This document shows positions 1-5,437 of a stretch of DNA of 9,352 bases, in pieces. The stretch covers positions 1-9,352 of the forward strand of contig JAHZGZ010000042.1 of assembly GCA_019420545.1 (NCBI GenBank). Reading direction: 5' to 3'. Every line of letters begins with the position of its first letter. Position 1 is the stretch's first letter. Position numbers and translations under genes: made by a program. The stretch comes from Bacteroidales bacterium (GTDB taxonomy: Bacteria; Bacteroidota; Bacteroidia; Bacteroidales; Muribaculaceae). Under the pieces are notes generated by a model. The model saw only the letters and a list, made by a program, of their open reading frames with translations. It was not told the origin of the DNA and made no database searches.

Positions 1-1230
1 CTCCTTGCCGCCATGCTTGTGTTCTTCATGCAGCCCGGTTTCGCGCTCGTGGAGGCCGGTTTCACACGCTCCAAGAATACCGCCAACATTCTGATGAAAA
101 ACTTTGTGGATTTCATCTTCGGGTCGCTGTTCTACTGGTTTGTAGGCTTCGGCATCATGTTCGGCATCGGTCATTTCTGCGGCGTCCCCCATTTTATGAG
201 CACATGTTTCGAGAGTGTCGGACTTCCTGATCCCGCCGATCTTCCCACCGAGGGCTTCCTGGTGTTTCAGACCGTATTCTGTGCCACCGCCGCAACCATT
301 GTGTCGGGTGCCATGGCCGAGCGCACCAAGTTTTCGGCCTATCTCATCTACACGATATTTATAAGTGTGCTTGTATATCCTGTATCGGGCCATTGGACGT
401 GGGGAGGCGGCTGGCTGATGGACGGTAATACTGGCTCCTTCATGATGGATACCTTCGGCACGACGTTCCATGATTTCGCCGGCTCGACTGTGGTGCATTC
501 GGTAGGTGGATGGATTGCCCTTGTAGGCGCGGCTATCCTCGGCCCGCGTATCGGCAAGTATGCCCGCGACGGAAAGTCGAAAGCCATCCCGGGACACAAT
601 CTCACTATCGCAGCGCTCGGCGTGTTCATCCTGTGGTTCGGATGGTTTGGCTTCAACCCCGGCTCGCGTCTGGCGGCTGCTACCGTGGAGGATCAGATAT
701 CGATCTCACTGGTATTCCTCAATACCAACCTTGCAGCCTGTGCCGGCGGTTGCGCGGCGCTTGTGCTGAGCTGGATAAAGTATGGCAAACCATCGCTGTC
801 GCTTACTCTCAACGGCATACTTGCCGGCCTTGTCGGGGTGACTGCCGGTTGTGACGCCGTGTCGCCGCTCGGAGCTGTCGTAATCGGACTCGCTTGCGGA
901 CTGTTGATGATATTCTCTGTTGAGTTTGTCGACCGTGTTCTCAAGGTTGACGATCCTGTGGGCGCCGTATCGGTTCATGGCGTGTGTGGATTTTTCGGAA
1001 CTCTTCTCACGGGTCTTCTATCGGTCGAGGAGGGCCTATTTTACGGGGCCGGCTGGGGATTTTTCGGCGCACAGGTGTTCGGCGCGGTAGTAGTAGGCGC
1101 ATGGGCTGCTTTCATGGGATTCCTGATATTCAAAGGTGTCGACCTTGTTCATGGTCTGCGTGTCCCGGCCCGGATTGAGGAGGAGGGCCTGGATATTTAT
1201 GAGCATGGAGAGTCGGTCTACAACTCATGA
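1..1230 (+). CDS. amt: Ammonium transporter, Amt family (5' end outside window)
   Basis: Inner-membrane channel that brings ammonium/ammonia into the cell. The reading frame is open from the first base of the window (Leu-Leu-Ala-Ala, then Met at base 13), so the N-terminus lies upstream and the Met at 13 is internal. Numbering from that Met, hallmarks of the family appear in order: the MQPGFALVEAGF segment of the first helix (residues 6-17), the Phe gate region QTVF (86-89), the GHWTWGGGW segment (126-134) that holds the recruitment-site Trp, DFAGSTVVH (154-162) with the conserved Asp and the first pore His, FGWFGFNPGS (209-218), and VHGVCG (321-326) with the second pore His at 322. Ten or so hydrophobic helices fill the rest. 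The cytoplasmic tail is short and ends in VYNS. No PII (glnK) gene follows; if present it would lie upstream, outside the window. The gene converges on the aquaporin gene. Confidence 0.96.
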   Translation, partial: LLAAMLVFFMQPGFALVEAGFTRSKNTANILMKNFVDFIFGSLFYWFVGFGIMFGIGHFCGVPHFMSTCFESVGLPDPADLPTEGFLVFQTVFCATAATIVSGAMAERTKFSAYLIYTIFISVLVYPVSGHWTWGGGWLMDGNTGSFMMDTFGTTFHDFAGSTVVHSVGGWIALVGAAILGPRIGKYARDGKSKAIPGHNLTIAALGVFILWFGWFGFNPGSRLAAATVEDQISISLVFLNTNLAACAGGCAALVLSWIKYGKPSLSLTLNGILAGLVGVTAGCDAVSPLGAVVIGLACGLLMIFSVEFVDRVLKVDDPVGAVSVHGVCGFFGTLLTGLLSVEEGLFYGAGWGFFGAQVFGAVVVGAWAAFMGFLIFKGVDLVHGLRVPARIEEEGLDIYEHGESVYNS

Positions 1231-1268
1231 GGATGATCCGTTATATGCTAAGCGGTTCATAAAGAAAA

Positions 1269-1318
1269 CGCTGCATCGGAAATTGCTCCGGTGCGGCGTC
1301 GCTATCGGTAGGATAGCG
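1269..1318. terminator. Two tandem hairpins between convergent genes
   Basis: The 114-bp gap between the amt stop and the aquaporin stop holds two hairpins in a row. The first (arms 1269-1279 and 1288-1298) has an 11-bp stem on the plus strand, including two G-U pairs, and an 8-nt loop. The second (arms 1300-1306 and 1312-1318) has a perfect 7-bp stem and a 5-nt loop. Read on the minus strand, the first hairpin is followed at once by TTTTCTTT, a good U-tract for ending the aquaporin transcript, but the two G-U pairs become A-C mismatches. Read on the plus strand, the stems are intact but the tail after the second is only TATCTCTT. A two-way terminator is the simplest reading; it is inferred from structure alone. 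Confidence 0.55.
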
Positions 1319-1344
1319 TATCTCTTATGAATATAAAGATTGAA

Positions 1345-2058
1345 TTACTTGTTGCCTCTGGCTATATGGGGAGCGACAGCTTTCCATGCGACGACGGCGA
1401 TGATCGCGCCTACGAACGGGCCTACAACCATGATCCAGAAGTCGCTGAATGCTCCGGGGCAGAATACTGCCGGGCCGAAACTGCGTGCGGGGTTTACGGA
1501 GCAGTTGTCGACGGGTATGCCCACGATGTTGACGAGGCCGAGCGCCAGGCCGATACCTATACCGGCGAATTTGCCCCATCCTACGTTGGCGTCGGTAGCG
1601 CCGAGGATGATAAATACGAAGAAGAACGTGAGCAACGCTTCCATAAGGAGTGCCATTCCGGCGGTTGCTCCGGGTTGGAGCACGTTGGTGGCGAGATTGT
1701 AAGTGGCGCCTCCGTTTTCGGTGATGCCTCCGAAGTGGAATTCAGGATTCATGTTGACGAACCAGAACAGGAATGCGGCGCCTACCACGGCTCCGCCCAT
1801 CTGGAACAGCCAGTAGAAAAGCATGTCCTTGAGGCTCATGCGTCCACTGAGATATACGCCGAGCGATACGGCGGGATTCACATGGCAGCCGGAAATGTTG
1901 CCTATACAGTAGCACAGGCATATAAGAACCAGTCCGAAACATATGCCTATGCCATAACCTCCGATCGAGGGGCCGGCGAGCACGGCGCTGCCGCATGCGA
2001 GCAGTACGAGAAACATCGTTCCGATGCCTTCCGCGATGTACTTCTTTAAGTCGTTCAT
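1345..2058 (-). CDS. aqpZ: Aquaporin (MIP family channel), AqpZ-like
   Basis: Six-helix membrane channel of 237 residues, close to the 231 of E. coli AqpZ, expected to pass water or small uncharged solutes across the inner membrane. Both half-helix NPA motifs are present: HVNPAV (NPA at 61-63) and SVNPAR (NPA at 189-191). By alignment from memory to AqpZ, the pore-narrowing (ar/R) residues are Phe41, Asn177, Cys186 and Arg192. AqpZ has Phe, His, Thr and Arg, so two of the four differ; the Cys matches human AQP1. The GSAVLAG stretch near residue 23 and the ILGATDANVG loop are also AqpZ-like, so this is closer to water channels than to GlpF. It follows the DUF4834-like gene by 81 bp with no promoter of its own that I can see, so it is probably the last gene of the psd transcript. 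The start ATG has no Shine-Dalgarno motif. The symbol reflects similarity, not proven water selectivity. Confidence 0.93.
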   Translation of the reverse strand: MNDLKKYIAEGIGTMFLVLLACGSAVLAGPSIGGYGIGICFGLVLICLCYCIGNISGCHVNPAVSLGVYLSGRMSLKDMLFYWLFQMGGAVVGAAFLFWFVNMNPEFHFGGITENGGATYNLATNVLQPGATAGMALLMEALLTFFFVFIILGATDANVGWGKFAGIGIGLALGLVNIVGIPVDNCSVNPARSFGPAVFCPGAFSDFWIMVVGPFVGAIIAVVAWKAVAPHIARGNK

Positions 2059-2117
2059 GAGTGTAAAATGTTAGTTGGTTGTTTGGTTGATTGAATTTCG
2101 GCGGGGAAAGTTGTGGT

Positions 2118-2144
2118 GCTGAAACGGGAGCATCCCGGATCAGC
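2118..2144 (-). other. Hairpin overlapping the DUF4834-like stop codon
   Basis: On the minus strand this 27-nt stretch folds as GCTGA/TCAGC (outer, 5 bp), a 2x2 internal loop, CGGGA/TCCCG (inner, 5 bp) and a 3-nt loop. It covers the TGA stop of the DUF4834-like gene (2140-2142) and stands 59 nt before the aquaporin start. There is no U-tract after it, so it is not a standard terminator. It could slow polymerase, protect the upstream mRNA end after processing, or mean nothing. Confidence 0.35.
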
Positions 2145-2499
2145 CTTTGATCTCGGTCCACTCTGCATCGCTTACCTGCTCCTCCATGCGGAAAGAGGCG
2201 CTGCCGTAGCGCCGGCGGCGTTCCTGCTCCTCGGCTATGTCGACATCCACCTCCTCGAAGCGCACGTATTCTCCCTCGTCGGACCGGAATATCTTGCGCA
2301 TGGCTGCGTGTGGACGGCGACGGTGGCCGTATGCGCCCTGCGAGGCGTTTTGGCGGCTCCTGCCTGCGGCTGCTCCTGCGAATGCCTCACTCCCGCGCTT
2401 CACATGCCTGTAGACGCGGAATATGGCGATCCCGATCCTGAATATAGGAACGAGCACGAGCACCAGCAGGGTGAGAATCAGCATTTTGAAGATAACCAT
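2140..2499 (-). CDS. DUF4834-like small membrane-anchored protein
   Basis: Function unknown. The protein has 119 residues. Residues 1-28 are strongly hydrophobic (MVIFKMLILTLLVLVLVPIF and onward) and form one N-terminal membrane anchor. A basic, Ala/Gly/Arg-rich linker follows (about 31-66). The C-terminal half has a KIFRSDEGEYVRFEEV stretch (about 69-84) and then an acidic/basic mix ending in EWTEIKG. A short protein with one helix and a DEGEYV-F/Y-EEV patch, directly after pssA, fits the Bacteroidetes family DUF4834 as I remember it; this is recognition by features and context, not a search. Its place between lipid-synthesis genes suggests a membrane role, but nothing in the sequence states one. 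Met6 is another possible start; Met1 is preferred because it keeps the whole hydrophobic segment. The gap to pssA is 56 bp. Confidence 0.75.
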   Translation of the reverse strand: MVIFKMLILTLLVLVLVPIFRIGIAIFRVYRHVKRGSEAFAGAAAGRSRQNASQGAYGHRRRPHAAMRKIFRSDEGEYVRFEEVDVDIAEEQERRRRYGSASFRMEEQVSDAEWTEIKG

Positions 2500-2555
2500 A
2501 GGCAGGAAAAGGTAGTGGAAACAGGTTGAGCGGAATCAGCCGTACGGATGAGACT

Positions 2556-3257
2556 TCAGGCGCGGGAGGGGAGCAGCGACAGCACGAGATAGAACAATAT
2601 AGTCCATCCCAAGCCCGGTACGCCCTCCAATATTACAAACAACACAGCGGCGATAATGATTATGTAGCGCCGCAGATTTTCGCGGAAATCGAAATTTTTA
2701 AACTTGAGGGAGAACATGTGGATACGTGTTGCCACCATCAGCAGCGACATCACGATTACAAGCACGGCCATCGGCCATTGCCCGATATATCCGTAGCGTG
2801 TCATCCATGCTATGGCTCCGATCCAGAATATGGCGTTGGCCGGTATCGGCATTCCGAGGAACGAGGTGGTCTGGCGGTCGTCGATGTTGAACTTGGCCAG
2901 CCGGAGCTCTCCCATCAACGGGATGAATATGGCTATGAACGGGAGCCATGCTGGCCCTCCGTGCGATGCCATCAGATTGTACACAAGCATTCCCGGAGCC
3001 ATTCCGAAGCTTACCAGGTCGCTGAGCGAGTCGAGTTCCTTACCGAGGTTGGAATAGGCGTGGAGCAGACGTGCCGACGCGCCGTCGAGAAAGTCGCACA
3101 CGGCGGATATGCCTATGCAGATGAATGCCCACTGGTAGCATTGCAGCCCCCGGAGCGTGTCGTAGAAATGAAACGCGGCTATTGTGGCGAGAGAGCCGAA
3201 GAAGAGGCTGAGGCATGTGATGGAATTCGGTATCTGAGCTATGATTTTGCGGAACAT
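2556..3257 (-). CDS. pssA: CDP-diacylglycerol--serine O-phosphatidyltransferase
   Basis: Makes phosphatidylserine from CDP-diacylglycerol and L-serine in the inner membrane, the committed step to phosphatidylethanolamine. The protein has 233 residues and several hydrophobic helices. The CDP-alcohol phosphotransferase signature DGx2ARx8Gx3Dx3D is complete: Asp58-Gly59, Ala62-Arg63, Gly72, Asp76 and Asp80, with Asp80 the expected catalytic base and the other Asp residues binding metal. The downstream segments LRLAKFNIDD (118-127) and FLGMPIPANA (133-142) are typical of the small, integral-membrane (Bacillus-type) PssA rather than the E. coli phospholipase-D-like enzyme. The gene sits 83 bp after psd, which encodes the next enzyme in the pathway. 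The start ATG is preceded by A/T-rich sequence without Shine-Dalgarno. No defect is visible. Confidence 0.96.
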   Translation of the reverse strand: MFRKIIAQIPNSITCLSLFFGSLATIAAFHFYDTLRGLQCYQWAFICIGISAVCDFLDGASARLLHAYSNLGKELDSLSDLVSFGMAPGMLVYNLMASHGGPAWLPFIAIFIPLMGELRLAKFNIDDRQTTSFLGMPIPANAIFWIGAIAWMTRYGYIGQWPMAVLVIVMSLLMVATRIHMFSLKFKNFDFRENLRRYIIIIAAVLFVILEGVPGLGWTILFYLVLSLLPSRA

Positions 3258-3340
3258 GCTATCTGAATGAATTTTGGGGAAGCGGCTGCGTCTGCTGTAG
3301 GGTGACGCTGAGCCGGGAAACGAAAAGGCTGGGGGAGGGG

Positions 3341-4006
3341 TTATTTGAGGCGCGCGACTTCTGTGACGCCGCCGGTGGTGACGTCGCCGAGCTTTACGAG
3401 TATCTCAGCGTCGAGCGGAAGGTAGAGGTCGATGCGCGAGCCGAACTTGATGAAACCCATGTGCTGCTCGATCGATGCGCGTTCGCCCGGGCTGGCATAG
3501 GTGACGATGCGGCGTGCAAGCGCTCCGGCAACCTGGCGCATTAGTATTACCGGGCCGGCATCGGAGCGGATGGCTACGGTGCTGCGCTCGTTCTCAGTAC
3601 TTGATTTCGGCAGCCATGCCGAAAGGAATCGTCCGGTATGGTGCTTCACGTAAAGTACTTCTCCATTTACAGGGAACCAGTTGGCATGGACGTTGAGTAC
3701 CGACATGAATACGGAAAGCTGGATGCAGCGGGTGTGGAGATATTCGTCTTCGAAAGTCTCTTCGAGCGCCACAACCTTACCGTCGGCCGAGGCTACGACC
3801 ACTCTGGCGGGATCGCCCTTGAACTGGCGGCGCGGCGACCTGAAGAAATTAAGCACGAGCAGATAGATGATCGCCGACACCGAGGTGAATGTGACGGGGA
3901 TGGCCAGCGGGCGTATGAAAAGCCATGCCGGTATGTTGATTACCAGCAATATGAGGAGGAGAATAATGAGTATGTTAAGTCCCTCTCGGTGTATCTTTAC
4001 TTTCAT
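3341..4006 (-). CDS. psd: Phosphatidylserine decarboxylase proenzyme (short form)
   Basis: Converts phosphatidylserine to phosphatidylethanolamine. The proenzyme cuts itself at a Gly-Ser bond, and the new N-terminal Ser becomes the pyruvoyl cofactor. I place the start at the ATG at 4004-4006, giving 221 residues beginning MKVKIHREGLNIL. The frame stays open upstream to a GTG at 4025-4027, but that codon overlaps the -7 promoter box and so should not be in the mRNA. Residues 9-31 and 33-55 form two membrane helices. The self-cleavage site is in FIKFGSRID, between Gly189 and Ser190, leaving a short alpha chain of about 32 residues. ASADGKV (Asp75) and LNVH (His107) are the likely processing and catalytic residues by family comparison. 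The length (about 220) and FGS motif match the short PSD-related class found in Bacteroidetes rather than the longer E. coli form with LGST. First gene of the probable four-gene group. Confidence 0.95.
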   Translation of the reverse strand: MKVKIHREGLNILIILLLILLVINIPAWLFIRPLAIPVTFTSVSAIIYLLVLNFFRSPRRQFKGDPARVVVASADGKVVALEETFEDEYLHTRCIQLSVFMSVLNVHANWFPVNGEVLYVKHHTGRFLSAWLPKSSTENERSTVAIRSDAGPVILMRQVAGALARRIVTYASPGERASIEQHMGFIKFGSRIDLYLPLDAEILVKLGDVTTGGVTEVARLK

Positions 4007-4026
4007 TACGCGTATATTAATGAGCA

Positions 4027-4057
4027 CAAAGGTAAACTATTCCTGTAAAATAACAAA
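4027..4057 (-). promoter_or_regulatory. Bacteroidetes-type promoter for psd group
   Basis: On the minus strand, TTTG (4057-4054), a 19-nt spacer and TACCTTTG (4034-4027) match the sigma-ABfr consensus TTTG-N19-21-TAnnTTTG with no mismatch. Transcription should begin about 7 nt past the -7 box, near base 4020, leaving a leader of only about 14 nt before the psd ATG. I see no other promoter of this type before pssA, the DUF4834-like gene or the aquaporin gene. Confidence 0.85.
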
Positions 4058-4132
4058 ATTTTTCGCGCTTACACGCGCGGAAGCTATGTTGCCGCAGGTC
4101 ACGGACGTTTTTTCGGGATGTATGGAATTTCG

Positions 4133-4157
4133 GAGGGTAATTTTACCCTCGGTTTTT
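4133..4157 (+). other. 18-bp palindrome followed by T-run in divergent region
   Basis: GAGGGTAA (4133-4140) and TTACCCTC (4143-4150) are perfect inverted repeats separated by TT; GG and then five Ts (4153-4157) follow. It looks like a rho-independent terminator for plus-strand transcription, yet no plus-strand gene lies upstream of it. It stands 39 bp before the rpsL -33 box and 75 bp from the psd -33 box, so it may instead be a binding site for a dimeric regulator, or end a short unannotated or antisense RNA. Confidence 0.45.
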
Positions 4158-4196
4158 CCCGGAAACGAAAATAATTTTTAAAATGGAACGGAAATA

Positions 4197-4228
4197 TTTG
4201 CATATTAGCGAATTAAACGCTACCTTTG
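4197..4228 (+). promoter_or_regulatory. Bacteroidetes-type promoter for the rpsL (str/S10) operon
   Basis: TTTG (4197-4200), a 20-nt spacer and TACCTTTG (4221-4228) match the sigma-ABfr consensus exactly. The start of transcription should be near base 4235, about 128 nt before the rpsL ATG. The -7 octamer is identical to that of the divergent psd promoter. It is the only clear promoter found for the ribosomal genes ahead of rpsL. Confidence 0.88.
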
Positions 4229-4234
4229 CGACGT

Positions 4235-4363
4235 TTTTGAGAGCAAGATACGTATTGTTGTGTTTAAACTGCTGGCTGTCAGCAGCTAATATGCGTGCGT
4301 GAATGCTAACTAACAACGACAAAACAGAACGACAACCAATAAATTAACAAACAAAACACTAAG
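4235..4363 (+). promoter_or_regulatory. rpsL operon leader, possibly structured
   Basis: Untranslated leader of about 128 nt. It contains a hairpin with a perfect 6-bp stem (CTGCTG 4269-4274, CAGCAG 4280-4285; 5-nt loop). A longer-range pairing, TATTGTTGT (4253-4261) with ACAACCAATA (4332-4341; 9 bp, one bulged C), would enclose it. Two tiny ORFs abut inside it: Met-Arg-Ala-stop (4291-4302) and a 14-codon ORF starting at 4303 with stop at 4345-4347. The last 30 nt before rpsL are A-rich and unstructured, as is usual for translation starts in this phylum. A role in ribosomal-protein feedback is possible but inferred only from position. Confidence 0.4.
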
Positions 4364-4759
4364 ATGCCTACAATTCAGCAATTAGTAAGAAAAGGACGTG
4401 TAACTCTCGTAGACAAGAGCAAGTCGCCTGCTCTCGACAGCTGCCCCCAGCGTCGTGGCGTGTGCGTACGTGTCTACACCACCACCCCCAAGAAGCCTAA
4501 CTCGGCAATGCGTAAAGTAGCCCGTGTGCGTCTAACCAACGGCAAGGAGGTCAACTCCTATATCCCCGGTGAAGGTCATAACCTTCAGGAACACTCGATC
4601 GTGCTTGTACGTGGCGGCCGCGTAAAGGATCTTCCCGGTGTGCGTTACCACATCGTGCGCGGTACCCTCGATACCTCCGGTGTTAAGGATCGTACACAGC
4701 GTCGCTCGAAATATGGAGCAAAGCGTCCCAAAGCCGGTGCGGCAAAAGGCAAGAAGTAA
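4364..4759 (+). CDS. rpsL: 30S ribosomal protein S12
   Basis: Protein uS12 at the decoding centre of the small subunit, where it helps check codon-anticodon pairing. It has 131 residues, a few more than E. coli S12 because of a C-terminal GAAKGKK extension. The core is highly conserved: TTPKKPNSAMRK (about 40-51), GEGHNLQEHS (69-78) and RGGRVKDLPGVRYH (83-96). Lys43 and Lys88, where streptomycin-resistance changes usually fall, are both wild type. Asp89, the residue methylthiolated by RimO in E. coli, is present. The ATG has only A-rich sequence in front (AACAAAACACTAAG). First gene of the str/S10 operon; a 159-nt spacer follows before rpsG. Confidence 0.99.
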   Translation: MPTIQQLVRKGRVTLVDKSKSPALDSCPQRRGVCVRVYTTTPKKPNSAMRKVARVRLTNGKEVNSYIPGEGHNLQEHSIVLVRGGRVKDLPGVRYHIVRGTLDTSGVKDRTQRRSKYGAKRPKAGAAKGKK

Positions 4760-4918
4760 TTCAGTCTGAGTCTGTCCGGGAAAAGAAAACCCAGTTAACA
4801 CAACTCCGTTTTTGATTTATTGGAATTAGCAACAACGGTTGAGTAAACCCGGCAAGAGTGTCGAGTTGAAGATTCAAAAAGCTGCCAAGCAACCAAAAAC
4901 AAACAACAAACTAAACAA
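4760..4918 (+). promoter_or_regulatory. rpsL-rpsG spacer with nested complementarity
   Basis: This 159-nt spacer is long for a ribosomal operon. CCGGG (4776-4780) can pair with CCCGG (4848-4852). Inside that, CAA-CCGTT (4801-4803 and 4806-4810, two bases bulged) can pair with AACGG-TTG (4834-4841), giving 8 bp. The final 40 nt are A-rich and open up to the rpsG ATG. In E. coli, S7 represses its own operon by binding the rpsL-rpsG spacer, so an equivalent element here is plausible; the shared position is the only link. I found no promoter motif in it. Confidence 0.35.
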
Positions 4919-5395
4919 ATGAGAAAAGCTAAGCCAAAGAAACGTGTGGTCCTCCCCGATCCCGTTTTCAACGACGTAAGAGTATCGAAGTTCGTCAACC
5001 ATCTGATGTATGATGGCAAAAAGAACACCTCATACACAATTTTCTACACCGCACTTGAGACTGTGAAGTCTAAGCTGCCCAATGAGGAGAAAACAGCCCT
5101 CGAAATCTGGAAGAAGGCTCTCGAAAACATCACTCCTCAGGTGGAAGTGAAGTCGCGCCGCGTGGGCGGTGCCACCTTCCAGGTACCTACTGAAATCCGT
5201 CCCGACCGCAAGGAGTCGATTTCAATGAAAAATATGATTCTTTATGCCCGCAAGCGTGGCGGCAAGACCATGGCCGACAAGCTGGCTGCCGAGATTGTAG
5301 ACGCTTACAACGAGCAGGGCGGCGCATTCAAGCGCAAAGAAGACATGCACAAGATGGCCGAGGCCAACCGCGCATTCGCACACTTCCGCTTCTGA
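4919..5395 (+). CDS. rpsG: 30S ribosomal protein S7
   Basis: Protein uS7 starts assembly of the head of the 30S subunit by binding the 3' domain of 16S rRNA and contacts tRNA in the E site. It has 158 residues, the usual bacterial length. The S7 signature is clear: FVNHLMYDGKK (25-35) and SRRVGGATFQVPTEIRP (79-95), with an Arg/Lys-rich N-terminus and ANRAFAHFRF at the C-terminus. The ATG follows CAAACTAAACAA, with no Shine-Dalgarno. In E. coli S7 is the feedback repressor of this operon; whether it is here is not known from the sequence. fusA follows after 42 bp. Confidence 0.99.
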   Translation: MRKAKPKKRVVLPDPVFNDVRVSKFVNHLMYDGKKNTSYTIFYTALETVKSKLPNEEKTALEIWKKALENITPQVEVKSRRVGGATFQVPTEIRPDRKESISMKNMILYARKRGGKTMADKLAAEIVDAYNEQGGAFKRKEDMHKMAEANRAFAHFRF

Positions 5396-5437
5396 TCGCC
5401 TATCATCAACGATTCACTTTATTAACGAAGCAATCAA

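Noticed and set aside
1327..2049. Long plus-strand open frame opposite the aquaporin gene
   Set aside because: It mirrors the codon structure of the minus-strand gene, has no recognisable protein features, and the opposite strand encodes a clear NPA-motif channel.
2526..3266. 246-residue plus-strand open frame opposite pssA
   Set aside because: Polar, low-complexity translation with no family signature; the minus strand carries the complete CDP-alcohol phosphotransferase motif.
4064..4079. Small CGCGC/GCGCG inverted repeat upstream of the psd promoter
   Set aside because: Only 5 bp per arm with a 6-nt spacer in a GC-skewed stretch; too short to call an operator.
4484..4633. Possible streptomycin-resistance changes in S12
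   Set aside because: Lys43, Lys88 and the KDLPG loop are all wild type.
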